Origin: Amphibalanus amphitrite
Lineage: Eukaryota; Arthropoda; Thecostraca; Balanomorpha; Balanidae
DNA: 64,000 nt
Assembly (NCBI RefSeq): GCF_019059575.1
Contig: NW_024882307.1
Span: 248,001 to 312,000, forward strand
Direction: 5' to 3'
The notes beneath the pieces were generated by a model. It did not search any database. It saw nothing but the letters and a program-made list of their open reading frames with translations, and was not told the DNA's origin. This document shows, piece after piece, positions 22,953-33,040 of this stretch. Both the position numbers and the translations under genes were made by a program. Each line of letters starts with the position of its first letter. The stretch's first letter is position 1.

Positions 22953-24779
22953 GTGTCTACATGTGAGCTGTGAACCGTATGACCGACCAACTTTGCTTGC
23001 GCCGGCCGCTGTCCTGGGCTTTTGTAAGTCTCTGCTTCGCGAGGATGTGTGGCGAATGCGTTTTCAGAGATCGGGTGGACTCGTTGATTGCGCTCCAGGA
23101 AATGTGCCGCTAGAAATGTGTGCGACTCGAAGATATAAACTGCACCAGTGTGGCACAGACTATATCTCGCTATGACTAATCAGACTAAAAAAAATGATTA
23201 ATGAAAAAAGCAGTCAGTTTCACTGGGAAAACAAAATGTTGCATAAACTCTATCCAGTCCTCACCAGCACGTGATGTCACGATGTGCAGAATTTGAAAAA
23301 AGTGCCTGTGCTTTTTTACTTCTGTGATCATCCGATCATATCTACAAGAAGGTCCGGAAAGGATTTCCCATAGACTCTTGAAAGCATAAGCAATATAAGT
23401 TAAGGTTTAGCACTTACAAAAAGTATCTGCGCACCCCTGCCCTGGCCGTATGGGGTGAAGGAACTGGCTGGAAAGGCGAGCCCATTTCATTCTCGTAATA
23501 AAGTTAATTTGCATCCGAATGGACGATGTTTTTTCTATGACCCCGTTTCCATAGGCATCACTGATCCTGATCAGTACCGGCTTTGCCCATGAAAACGGTC
23601 CCAGTCATCCGGATCAGTAGCGGCTCCACTGATCCGGATACGAATCCCTTTGCCGATGGAAACGTAGTCTATGTTAATTGCTGAATGGCTGAGCACGAAC
23701 AAAAATACATATTCAGTCCTTGAATCATCTGGCCCTTCCCGCAGAAATTCAAGCATAATCAGGATCATGACAGGATCAAGGGAGGCAGCTAGCTTAGACC
23801 TCGTTATATCGCGTATGAATGTGTCAGGATGGTCAATGCCCCCAATATCAGATCGCCATCAAACCGGCTACTGTCCCACCCCCGTAATGTGCACGAATCT
23901 TCTCTGGAACTAGTTATTGAGCCGCGCTCTGCGGTATACCAGACGGTTAGAAAACTCTCCAGTAGACAATATCAGCGTCATGGGTTCCATCATTACTGCC
24001 ACTGGAACTTGTTTCCCCAGTTAGGTCAGAGTATTTCTAAATATGTGTGATATACCGGCTTTATAAGCTGCCTTTTGGAAAGCATCCAAGGTGCTTTAAG
24101 GTGTCTCGTAGAGTGACGGGGCGGCAGTGTGGTGCCGGAAGGGGCTGCGGACGGGTTACAGGCGACAATCGAGCACAGACGGGAAGTGACAATAGCAGCC
24201 CGCTAGGCTGCCACTGGATATGCAGCAGCTCGGCGCAACGGTGAGATAACAACGACAAAAAATAAGCCACGGTGATGAGAGCGAACATGACTGGAAAGAA
24301 GCTGAGTGATAAAACGACATTGCACTTTGTTCTATAATTGGTGTTAACCTTGATATTTTGGTCTTGCTCCTATTCCATTTGGTTTAGCAGAACCTTGCGA
24401 TGCTGTCATATTTTCCAGCTAGCAATTGCTTTCCTCAGAAGAAAACATAATAGCGACATTTGACTTCTGGTGACCTAAAATGGTGTGCTTCTAGTGTGAT
24501 CAGACTTGGTTTTTTCGAATTATTTTCTCAGAACAGAACCACATCTGCTTACTACTTCAAGCCATCAATGCCTTTTGTTCACTTGTATATATGCAAAAAA
24601 AAGGTTTCATGATAAGCGCCAAAAAAAAAACATCATCGGTGTTTCAATGTGTCTTTGGATGCTTAAACCTTTCAAGCACCAAGGGAAAAAACATATGTCT
24701 CCTGCCTTTTGAACAAACACGCCGAAACAGCAAGATCTTTTTAGAAACCAAACATCTCTAGTCTCTACCCATGAGTACA
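22953..24779. other. No gene recognised; one possible small MITE
   Basis: A weak inverted repeat (CCGTTTCCATAGGCA near 23545 against TTTGCCGATGGAAACG near 23650) may be a 130-bp MITE with GATCCGGAT-type motifs. Nothing else is seen. Confidence 0.35.
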
Positions 24780-24930
24780 ATGATGCCTTCGTAACATGTT
24801 ACGAAGCTGTCAGTGGTGGCTGACACCTACTATGGATAGCCAGTAGGACACCTTCTGGTTGACCTGACCTGACATGACCTGACCCGAGCCAGCTTGAATG
24901 CATGAAGGCATCATCTCTGATTAAACCTAA
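24780..24930. mobile_element. Reverse fragment of a family T1 element
   Basis: CTTCGTAACATGTTACGAAGC and a following TGACCTGACCTGACATGACC run match the reverse of about 7680-7810. No termini are present. Confidence 0.5.
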
Positions 24931-24978
24931 CATGAAACATGAAATTATCAAAACGGTTTAACTCAAATTGCATCTTGT

Positions 24979-26023
24979 TTAACCCTCGCCATGGCAGGGG
25001 GGGTTGATGCAACCCCCCCCCCCTAAGCTTTTTCGAAGATAGCGTAAAAACGGCTGCGCGCAGCTCCGCCAAATTTGGCACAGCCTATGGGGCAACATTT
25101 TTACATATGACCTAAAAATTTCAAGTCCGGGTGACCTTGGGTCAGGTCACTAGGTTAGAAAAACCAGTACAAGGTCATGGTCAAATTTCAATTTTGTTTT
25201 TGCACCTGTCCAACTCACAGTTTTGGACTGATTTCCTTCAAACTTTCAGGATGTGCTAAGTTCACCGAGTTGTATAACACATAGTTCGGTTTTTTTTAGG
25301 TCACTGACCTGAGGTCAGTTAGAGGTCATTACGTCGTAATGTTAAGCCTATGGGAAAATACTAAATTCGGAAAATACTGGAGATATCCGCTTTGTTCCAT
25401 CACTTTTGTGCATTGAACCCATAGTAATTAACAACAAGTCACTTGGTGCTTCTTTGTTTGGTGTACTTATCCATGGGTCAGGTCAAATGAGGTCAACTGA
25501 GGTCAAATGACGTTTTTGCTAATAACTTGGCACATAATGACGCTAGAGCTTAAAAAATGGTATAATTGTGTTTCTGGTGGTCAGCCAAATCGAATGATAT
25601 ACGATATGATGCAATTTGGTTAACTTGAACTTAATTAATTAATTACAGTTTACTTTAAAATTAAGAAAAGCTTTAAGTACACTTAAGCAAGCAAAAAAGT
25701 ACATCATTCGACGCGCCTTGACGTGCTGAGTTCACTGGTGCTTGTCTTTTTTCTCTATCTTAATCAGATCAAAAGTTATAAGCGAAAAACTTTTGACCTG
25801 TTTTTAGCGAAATTTTTACATTTATACCCTCCAATACCCCCCTAAATATTGACCTAGAGCAACCAAATTTGCACAGGGGCGAGAAATAATCCAGGGGGCC
25901 CACCTATCTACCAAATTTGGTGTTTCTAGGTGCCATAGGAGCCAATCGCGAGGGGGGGGTCGCATCAACCCCCCCCCCTGACAGGCCGTGTTATGAAAAA
26001 TGCCCTGACAGGGCGAGGGTTAA
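24979..26023. mobile_element. piggyBac-like TTAA element, 1,045 bp
   Basis: The ends are TTAACCCTCGCCATGGC and GACAGGGCGAGGGTTAA. The left hairpin GGGGTTGATGCAACCCC and the right GGGGTCGCATCAACCCC frame an AGGTCA-rich interior. The right TTAA is shared with the next element. No open transposase frame is visible. Confidence 0.88.
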
Positions 26024-27091
26024 AGGTAGTGTGCCACCTTTGAAAGATTTCCCATTTTATTTTTCCTAGGATAAGAAGCTTCTGTTTTTACCTAATATCG
26101 CAAAAAAAAATCAAAAATGGGCTTGGAATAGTGCCTTTTTCGCCTAAAAGTTTATCGTTTTTTCGATATGTATAACAACTGTAGTGGGCTGACCTGCAAA
26201 CAGGCGTCGGCAACAATCGCGAATGCAGCGCACATGTGACAATAAGCAAATGTCATTATAGAGTTACGACGTACGGGAATGAGTTATCAGCTGTCTAATC
26301 GTAGACAACACAATGTCGAGCCTCAACCTGTATTGGTATTGTTTCTTTTATTTGGCTGTCGAACATTATTTATGGTTTGAAATATGACTTTATGTAAAAT
26401 AATTGATATGAAAAAGCCGTCTCTTAAGTTATGACCCCATTTCACCACACGCAAGTGGCAGAAATGACAATGATCAGCTGACGCATTTTTCTTGGCCGAA
26501 GTCAGAGCGCGCGGCCCGACGCACCACCACCGCACCACAAAGTATGAGCAGAAGCCGCGCCCAAAGCCAGGGCCCCGGTAACGTGAGGTAGCCGAATCGG
26601 GGCAGCGTGCGCTGACCCAAGCCGTGGCCTCAGCTTTGGGCGCGGTCTACCGCATCCCCGCGGGCAGTCCCGGGCTATCACATGACACCGGGAGGACGCG
26701 CGGCCCCGGCTTGGGTCAGCGCACGCTGCCCCGACTCGGCTACCTCACGTTACCGGGGCCCTGGCTTTGGGCGCGGTCTACCGCACCACCTAACAGGCGT
26801 GTTCGAAACCGCAGGAGATGATGATGAACGGGTTTATCGAAACTTGATTGGATGAGCATATCGGTAATAGCGATTTCAGTGTGTGCATTTATTGTTCATA
26901 GTGGTGTGAAATGTGGTTGGGGTACGACCGACAACCCGTCGGGGCGAATTTCGCACTGGGGTACTCAAAATTTGAAGAATTTAAGACGTTTCCATGAGTT
27001 TTGAAGGTATGGATAAGTTCTAAAAATCCGGTTTTCCTTATCTGGGCCATTAACTCCATACGGTCCAGGAAAGCTGGCACACTACCTTTAA
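26020..27091. mobile_element. TTAA element of the TTAAAGGTAGTGTGCCA family, 1,072 bp
   Basis: This is the uninterrupted copy of the 18926-22952 element in reverse orientation. It abuts elements on both sides and shares a single TTAA with each. It preserves the empty sites for the two insertions in its sibling. Confidence 0.88.
26555..26776. repeat. 222-bp GC-rich palindrome, second copy
   Basis: Same arms and spacing as 22189-22410, including CCGCGCCCAAAGCCAGGGCC and its inverse. Confidence 0.85.
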
Positions 27092-28231
27092 CCCGCGCCG
27101 TGCCGGGGGTGTTTGAACACCCCCCCCCCCCCTGCGATTTTCGCCGCTATCTCAAAAACGGCGGCGTGGAGCGCCATCGTTTTTGGCACACCTGTTCGTG
27201 CATCTTTTCCGCACATGTGAAAATTTCAGACCCAGGTCCTTAGGTCAGGTCACCAGGTCACGCCAAGTGACCTCACCTCAGAAAAATAGGTATGCTTGCC
27301 ATAGCTACACCGATTGATCGATTGCCTTGAAACTTTCAGCGATTGATGAGAGCAACATTATCTATAAAATGTTAATCTCGGAATTTTGATATCGGTGACC
27401 TAAAGTCAGGTCAACTTTGCGGCCTCTCCATTAGATAGAAAATTGAAAAGCGTCTGTTTTGCACGAATGCTATTCTAGACACTCTCAAACATCAAGATGT
27501 AGGTAAAATTGACACACTGAACCGGAAAAGGGCAATTGTGACCCCTCGTTATGTCCCCGAGGTCATCTCAGGTCACGAACAGAATCTAACAGTTTTTCGC
27601 TAATGATTTCTGATAGAGGCGTGCTAGAGCGCTGAAAACGCCTTAGATATGTTCGGCTCGACGTTGCAGATCGACTGATATGCAACATGACCTTTTCCGG
27701 TCACGTCATGACCTTGACCTGAGGTCAAATTTTCAAATTATAATTCATTCGACGTGTCTCGACGAGAGGAACACGATGCTGGCGAAAGAAATGTCATGGC
27801 TCTTTTGAGTCAAAAGCTATTGCCGAAAAAAATGATTTTCGTAAAAACTGCTATTTTTAGTTTTTGCCCTCTGGAGGCTAAACCGTTGACCTGAGGTCAG
27901 ATCTGAGAGCAATACGCAGAAAGGTCTGTAAAAGGGCTATCGAATGCGCTTTTCCGCGACGCTTTAGCTCTGTTGGTTCCCGAGATAGCCGTCGGCAGTT
28001 TCCAAAATGTTGAAAAAGTCAACATATTACCTTTGGTGACCTATGGTGACCTGACCTTTGACCTGATTCAGAAAATGACTGAAGTGTTTTCGTCCTTGTT
28101 TTGGACGTTCTTTCGATTGCCGCTTACCACGTGTCGCTACGTGGCCCAGGAGCCGAGTTAGAAGGGGGGGTTCAGACACACACACCCCGGCCCGGCGCGG
28201 AATCTCGGAGCACCGGCCCGGCGAGGGTTAA
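27088..28231. mobile_element. piggyBac-like TTAA element, 1,144 bp, upstream of the peroxidase-like gene
   Basis: The ends are TTAACCCGCGCCGTGCCGGG and GGCCCGGCGAGGGTTAA, with the perfect palindromic hairpin GGGGTGTTTGAACACCCC near 27111. The right hairpin is degraded. AGGTCA motifs are frequent. Its right end lies about 317 bp before the first recognised coding exon of the collagen-peroxidase gene. Confidence 0.88.
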
Positions 28232-28548
28232 TACGCCAATTGATAAAGAAAAACGTATGTGTTGTTTCTCACATTGCCGGCTGGAATACTTTTATGAGCC
28301 ATTCAAGAGACATGGCGCGTTAAAATTTGCGTGTAATCTGAAGACATCATCGTAATGTTGGCGCTTCTCCTGCCCTCTGGACGACTTTTTGTTTACTTTA
28401 TAGGTAAACCAGTATTTTAACTATGACGCCGTAAATAAGTAACTGGGTTACCTGTTGTCTAAATAGGTGAACCATCAGCACGCTAACCGACCACCACCGC
28501 CACTGCCACTACCTACCATGCTGACGGGTGTCCTATGCTGCCCTCCAG
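28232..28548 (+). other. Region upstream of the first recognised peroxidase-like exon
   Basis: No in-frame ATG leads into the signal-peptide-like stretch; a TGA at 28522-28524 closes that frame. A CCCTCCAG acceptor at 28547-28548 implies an upstream exon that supplies the start codon. It was not located; the ATG at 28518 runs in the wrong frame. Confidence 0.5.
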
Positions 28549-29063
28549 CTGCTGCTGCTGCTGCTGCTGCTGACACTCCTGGTGACCGTCTGCAGAGGGG
28601 GACACCAGCGGCGTCACCATCCTCAGCCGGACTTCGCCACCAGACTCTCAGCCCTCTGCACGGCCCCCGCACTCTGCCCCCTCACTGAGCCCCGCTATGT
28701 GGCCGCCTGCTCGCTGCCCGACGGCTCCCGTGGCGCCATCTGCGCCCCTCAGTTCACCTCGGACCGACCTCAGCGCCCTCTGCGTGGCGGCCAGTCCCAG
28801 CTGACGGTGGAGAGGTCGGCGCTCGCAGCGCCCCCTGGATCGTTCTCCGGCCCTGCCGCAGAGCGGCTGTCGGCACAGGCCTGGGCGGAGCTGCAGCGAC
28901 TGGAGGAGGGGATGATGGCGGACCTGCACCGCGCCGGGCCGGCCCCCGCGGACCTGGCAGAGGAGAGAGGGTCGGAGGAGACAGAGGAGGAGATCCAGGA
29001 GATGGGCAGGATCGGTCTGCAGAGAGTCGTCACCGTACAGGCGGTCGGCAGCCAGACACACTT
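28549..29063 (+). CDS. Collagen-containing heme-peroxidase-like protein, N-terminal exon (start codon exon missing)
   Basis: The exon opens with eight CTG leucine codons, then TLLVTVCRG, a typical signal-peptide core. This implies secretion, with the initiator Met in an upstream exon. A propeptide-like region follows, rich in Ala, Arg and Glu and with several Cys. It ends ...AVGSQTH plus TT, and the donor GTGAGT begins at 29064. The frame joins the next exon with phase 2 (TT|G, Leu). No domain is recognised before the peroxidase region. An alternative reading, in which an indel in the CTG run displaces an upstream ATG, cannot be excluded. Residue numbers given for later exons count from this exon's first Leu as 1. 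Confidence 0.75.
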
Positions 29064-29330
29064 GTGAGTGGGAGGTGGAGGTCTGATTTATCAAAAACCA
29101 GTTTACAGAAAATGAAAGCAGCTCAGTTTATTCCTTATACTAAGCGCTATCTTTCTACTGAATGCTTATTGTTATTCACACTGAATACTTACATTACCTA
29201 CATCTTACTTGTGACAGTTGAGGAAGAGAGGTGCGGTATAACAATTCGATTATGAGATGGTGAAATTGAGATGTTTTGTCTAGAGTATTGTAGCAACTTC
29301 CAAAAGTACTTAGTGCACGCTTTGTTTCAG

Positions 29331-29451
29331 GTATCCTGTCGAACGCTGGATATCTCCGCAACAAATTCCCGGATGTACTCCAGCCAGGAGCGTCAATTGT
29401 GACGTCACCTTCTTTAACCGGTCCCTCAGCGGGGAGTGCAACCACCCTCAG
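29331..29451 (+). CDS. Collagen-containing heme-peroxidase-like protein, exon 2 of those visible
   Basis: The exon reads YPVERWISPQQ, then CTPARSVNCDVTFFNRSLSG and ECNHPQ. The Y/FR..dG.CNN..P pattern is the N-terminal hallmark of animal (peroxidase-cyclooxygenase) heme peroxidases; here it appears as NRSLSGECNHPQ. The acceptor TTTCAG ends at 29330 and the donor GTAAGC begins at 29452. It is 121 nt, entering with one base and leaving in phase 0, so the three exons splice without a frame problem. Confidence 0.85.
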
Positions 29452-29653
29452 GTAAGCTTTAGATTTAGCTTTAGATTAAGATTCTGCATTCACTGATTTG
29501 TCAATTGCTGAATATGCCAACAACTCCCAGCTGATTTGCCAACACTCCATCGAATTTTTGCTCGTAAGATCAACTTTTTTGCTCGTTTGCTCGTAGAGCT
29601 AGCTTCATTTCATCGCAACTCCACTGACAAAACCCGTGCTTCTGTTCCCACAG

Positions 29654-32600
29654 AGGCCGTTCCTGGGCCGAGCGCTGACTGGTCTGGGCCGGCTCAGCAG
29701 CGCCACCTACGAGGACCGTCTGTACACGCCTCGCTCGTCTGCCGGGGACGGTTCGGTGCTGCCCTCTGCAGACGCCGCCGGCTCCCTGGTCTTCCGACAC
29801 CGTTCACAGCACCCTCTGACCAAATGGGCCGCCCTTTGGACGGAGCTACTGCAGCGGGACCTGGCGCGCCTGAGCACCCTTCGTCTGCCCAGCGGCCGGA
29901 GACCCGACTGCTGCACGGAGCAGCACCCGGCCTGCCTGCCGCTGACCGTGGTCGGACGGTGCGTCAGCTTCGTGCGCGCGCTGCCGGCGCCCGAGCTGGA
30001 CTGTGTGATGCGGCCGGCGGCGCCGCTGTCTGCCGCCTCCTCCTACCTGGACCTGGAGACGTTGTACGGCAGCTCCGAGGAGGCCGGCAGGCAGCTGAGG
30101 GAGCTGAGTGGAGGGCGACTCAAAATGAGCTTTGAGTCTGACTCAGACCTCGGTCTGTCTGAGACACTGCCGTCTGATGCCGATAAATCCGCTGAAGACT
30201 CGTCTCGAGAACAGAGAGCCATTGGACTGGGATCACTCAAAACAGGCAACAGAGACCATGCGACTGGTAGAAGTATTTTACCACGAGACTCTGCCGCAAA
30301 GCCGCGGTGGATACGATTCGGATCGAAATCGGTGAAGGAATTTAAAGATAGCTCAGCTACACAGTCAGTTTCTAAGCCAACTGTTATTTCCATTTCAAGT
30401 CAGCAGTCTACTCAAAATTCAAATGATGGCGCCAAGGCAGACCCCAGGTTTATTGTAAGGGGAGATGTTGTTCCAGATCATCTTAAAAAGGAGCATGATT
30501 TGTGGCTGCTCAAGGATGCTGCTGGACTTCACGGAGATTCGAAATGGGAGGAGCCCATTGTTAAATTATCAGATGACAATATCGAACTACCCGAGTCTGC
30601 AGATTCCCCTATCGTAGAGCTATTGGAGGACAAGTTGCCTGGTCCGGTCAATCCAATTTGGCCAGAGGGTGACCTAAGTTTGCCGGAAGATGGATTTGAT
30701 CTGTCAGAGGGCAATTTAGGGCTGTTGGAAGAAGACTTTGGTTTGTTGGGTGGCAGCACAGCAATTCTCGAAGAAGAATTACAACTGTCTGACAGTTTAG
30801 GACTGGAGAACGATGGCTTTGGTCTAGGTAATGCTGACCTTTGGATGGAAGACTGCTTATGGGCATGGAAGGAGAATTATTCAGGATTTTTGAAAAGTGG
30901 CGCACGCTGGCTGAGAGATGATGTGAAATGGAAAGAAAAACTTGGGTCTAAAAAGCACCCGAATATTGCAGAAATCTTGAAACTGTTGCTACGGTGCAGA
31001 ATAAAAGGTGAGAAAGGCATGAAGGGCATGAAAGGACCACCCGGCGAGCGGGGGCCTAAGGGCTGGAGGGGAGCACCCGGGAAGCGTGGGCCTCCCGGAC
31101 GGGACGGGAGGCCCGGTGTGCCGGGACAGAAGGGAGACCCGGGCATGCCGGGCCCGCCTGGCGTTGGCATTCCGGGCCCGCAGGGGCCTATGGGACCGGC
31201 CGGACCCAAGGGAGATCGCGGAGAGAAGGGTCACCCGGGACCCGTGGGACCCAAGGGGCCCAAAGGGAAGGACGGTATAAACGGTGTGCCTGGCACCCCA
31301 GGGACTCCCGGGGAGCCGGGGCCCCGCGGAGACTCCGGCGAGCCGGGAGTGATGGGCCCCCAGGGACCGGTCGGACCCAGTGGAACAGACGGTCAGACGG
31401 GGCCCATCGGACCCGCGGGTCCCGCCGGACCGAGGGGCCTACAGGGACCCATGGGTCCGCCCGGCGAGCGGGGTCTCAACGGACTACCGGGCAGACCCGG
31501 CGAAAAAGGCCACCATGGTCTCAAGGGAGACGACGGGCCGCGGGGTCTGCCGGGTCCGGCGGGCGCTCCGGGTCGGGACGGGCCGGCCGGACCGCCCGGA
31601 GTGCCCGGTCTGCCCGGCCGACCCGGCCCCCCGGGCCCGCCGGGACCGCCGGGACCAGTCCAGTACATCGTCCAGCGCAGTTCACCGGGACCCAGTCAGG
31701 TCCTCGTCCCCAGAGTTACACTTCACGACGTCATGCGGAACTCATTTAGCAGGCTGTTCAGCGGACGGAGTCTGGATGCTCCTCTTGAGCTCGATCTTAG
31801 CGCTCTCGCTGTCCACACCCCGGTGGAACCCATGTCTGATCCACTGCTGGATCTACTGAGACACGAGCACAACAGGGTGGCAGAGATCGTCCGCACCAAT
31901 CACCCCCTCTGGGAGGACGAGCTGGTGTTCCAGACGGCGCGCCGGGTGGTGATCGCCCAGTGGCAGCACATCACCTACAGAGAGTATCTGCTGCACGTGC
32001 TGGGCACCTCTGCCGCCGCAGAGACGGGACTGGGAGGTCCGTTCGGGGACGTGGCCGACCCGACAGTCAGCGTCGAGTTTGCCGGGGCAGCGATCCGATT
32101 CTGGCAGAAAGTCCCCGAGGTGCCACAGCGTACAGTCGCTGTCACAACTCAGCGCTCGACTCGCTCATTCTTAGACCTGGTCAGAGAGACATCCTCTCAC
32201 AGGCAGGCTTTCGAAGGAGCTCCCAGGAACGGCACTCTAGAGTTGTATGCTGTGAACGTACTCCGTGGCCGCGACCTCGGGTTATCTTCCTACGCCACCG
32301 TTCGTCAGCTCTGTACAGGTCGCTCAGTGGCAGACTGGAGTGACCTGGCGGATGTCATGGATCCTCCAGAGCTGGAGCAGTTGCGGAGCACCTACTCCAG
32401 TCCCCAGGACATCGATCTGTGGGTGGGTGGCATGCTGGAGAGTCGCGCGCCCTCGGCCAAGGTGGGCCCCACCTTCCAGTGCGTGATCGCTGACCAGTTC
32501 CGGCGGCTGCGGGATGGCGACCGGCTCTTCTACGAGCGCAGCCTGAGCGGAGAACAGCTGCGGGAGGTGCGCAAGGCCAGCCTGGCGCGCCTGCTCTGTG

Positions 32601-32719
32601 ATAATCAGGAGGGTCACCGCTTGGCGGCGCCACTGTCGCTCGAACCGCTCGGAGGTCAGAATCACATGGCGCTGTGCTCGTCAGAGGCGATTCCAAGACC
32701 CGACCTGAGTGTCTTTTGA
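29654..32719 (+). CDS. Collagen-containing heme-peroxidase-like protein (probable pseudoenzyme), large 3' exon
   Basis: After acceptor CCCACAG, 1,021 codons encode both halves of an animal heme peroxidase around a large insert. The first half runs from [20 protein letters not shown] to [11 protein letters not shown]. The insert holds an acidic Leu-rich stretch (about 30130-31000) and 71 Gly-X-Y triplets with one GVGIP interruption (31007-31660, residues 664-881). The second half has [51 protein letters not shown] and LCDNQEG. By eye, the canonical WGQFLDHD is WTELLQRD (distal His to Arg, 29855-29857), the GDxR catalytic Arg is His (31814-31816), and RFGHS is RFWQK (proximal His to Gln, 32105-32107). 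A calcium-site Asp appears kept. The protein is likely secreted and catalytically dead. Family assignment is firm; loss of activity is inferred. Confidence 0.88.
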   Translation, partial: RPFLGRALTGLGRLSSATYEDRLYTPRSSAGDGSVLPSADAAGSLVFRHRSQHPLTKWAALWTELLQRDLARLSTLRLPSGRRPDCCTEQHPACLPLTVVGRCVSFVRALPAPELDCVMRPAAPLSAASSYLDLETLYGSSEEAGRQLRELSGGRLKMSFESDSDLGLSETLPSDADKSAEDSSREQRAIGLGSLKTGNRDHATGRSILPRDSAAKPRWIRFGSKSVKEFKDSSATQSVSKPTVISISSQQSTQNSNDGAKADPRFIVRGDVVPDHLKKEHDLWLLKDAAGLHGDSKWEEPIVKLSDDNIELPESADSPIVELLEDKLPGPVNPIWPEGDLSLPEDGFDLSEGNLGLLEEDFGLLGGSTAILEEELQLSDSLGLENDGFGLGNADLWMEDCLWAWKENYSGFLKSGARWLRDDVKWKEKLGSKKHPNIAEILKLLLRCRIKGEKGMKGMKGPPGERGPKGWRGAPGKRGPPGRDGRPGVPGQKGDPGMPGPPGVGIPGPQGPMGPAGPKGDRGEKGHPGPVGPKGPKGKDGINGVPGTPGTPGEPGPRGDSGEPGVMGPQGPVGPSGTDGQTGPIGPAGPAGPRGLQGPMGPPGERGLNGLPGRPGEKGHHGLKGDDGPRGLPGPAGAPGRDGPAGPPGVPGLPGRPGPPGPPGPPGPVQYIVQRSSPGPSQVLVPRVTLHDVMRNSFSRLFSGRSLDAPLELDLSALAVHTPVEPMSDPLLDLLRHEHNRVAEIVRTNHPLWEDELVFQTARRVVIAQWQHITYREYLLHVLGTSAAAETGLGGPFGDVADPTVSVEFAGAAIRFWQKVPEVPQRTVAVTTQRSTRSFLDLVRETSSHRQAFEGAPRNGTLELYAVNVLRGRDLGLSSYATVRQLCTGRSVADWSDLADVMDPPELEQLRSTYSSPQDIDLWVGGMLESRAPSAKVGPTFQCVIADQFRRLRDGDRLFYERSLSGEQLREVRKASLARLLCDNQEGHRLAAPLSLEPLGGQNHMALCSSEAIPRPDLSVF
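30130..31000 (+). other. Acidic Leu-rich linker encoded by lower-GC DNA
   Basis: Within the same exon, about 290 residues precede the collagen region. The first part is Ser/Thr/Asp-rich. The second has loose repeats such as [20 protein letters not shown] and FGLGNADLW. Base composition is visibly less GC-rich than the flanking peroxidase coding DNA. No domain is recognised. Confidence 0.7.
31007..31660 (+). other. Collagen triple-helix region inside the peroxidase-like protein
   Basis: There are 218 residues of near-perfect Gly-X-Y with many GPP, GER, GEK and GPKG triplets and one five-residue break, GVGIP. It lies between the LYGSS block and the EHNR block of the peroxidase fold and not at a terminus. 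The DNA is GC-rich and repetitive. Confidence 0.95.
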
Positions 32720-33040
32720 TTTAACTGGATACAACGAATGCATGCTATGATTAGGACTCTGGACTGCTTAGGTCATTTTTCGATGTTGTTAGCTTTGTTT
32801 GAAATGGGGTGCGATGAATTATTTAATTTTATTTATTATTTACGTTTTACTGACTCGTTTATGCTTGCATTATTTGCTGCTGTTATCCGTGATTCTCAAC
32901 TAATAGGTATGTTTTGTTGTTATGGGTCTCGCTGTCTAGTGCCTATTTAAGTGTGTGACAATTTCGTGATTCTAGTAATGACTAGCCGTTTAAATGTTTG
33001 TAATTGTCTGTTCAAACGGGAAGTGAACACTGAATTCCGT
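32720..33040 (+). other. Probable 3' UTR of the peroxidase-like gene
   Basis: AT-rich sequence with no open frame of note and no AATAAA before the transposon at 33041. The untranslated region may therefore continue through that element. Confidence 0.4.

Noticed and set aside
22427-26538. A shared frame starting MVRWWCVGPRALTS in two copies
   Set aside because: It starts at GTG and merely reflects high identity of two transposon copies; there is no domain or codon bias.
28354-28402. ATG at 28354 followed by a GTAAAC donor as the missing first exon of the peroxidase-like gene
   Set aside because: The donor would leave one base over and shift the next exon into a frame that stops at 28688.
28518-28688. 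ATG at 28518 as the start of the peroxidase-like protein
   Set aside because: It reads a poly-Ala frame different from the signal-peptide and peroxidase frame.
30877-31668. Antisense glycine-proline-rich frames under the collagen region
   Set aside because: The collagen code is GC-rich and its reverse complement also gives Gly/Pro repeats; the plus frame joins the peroxidase exons.
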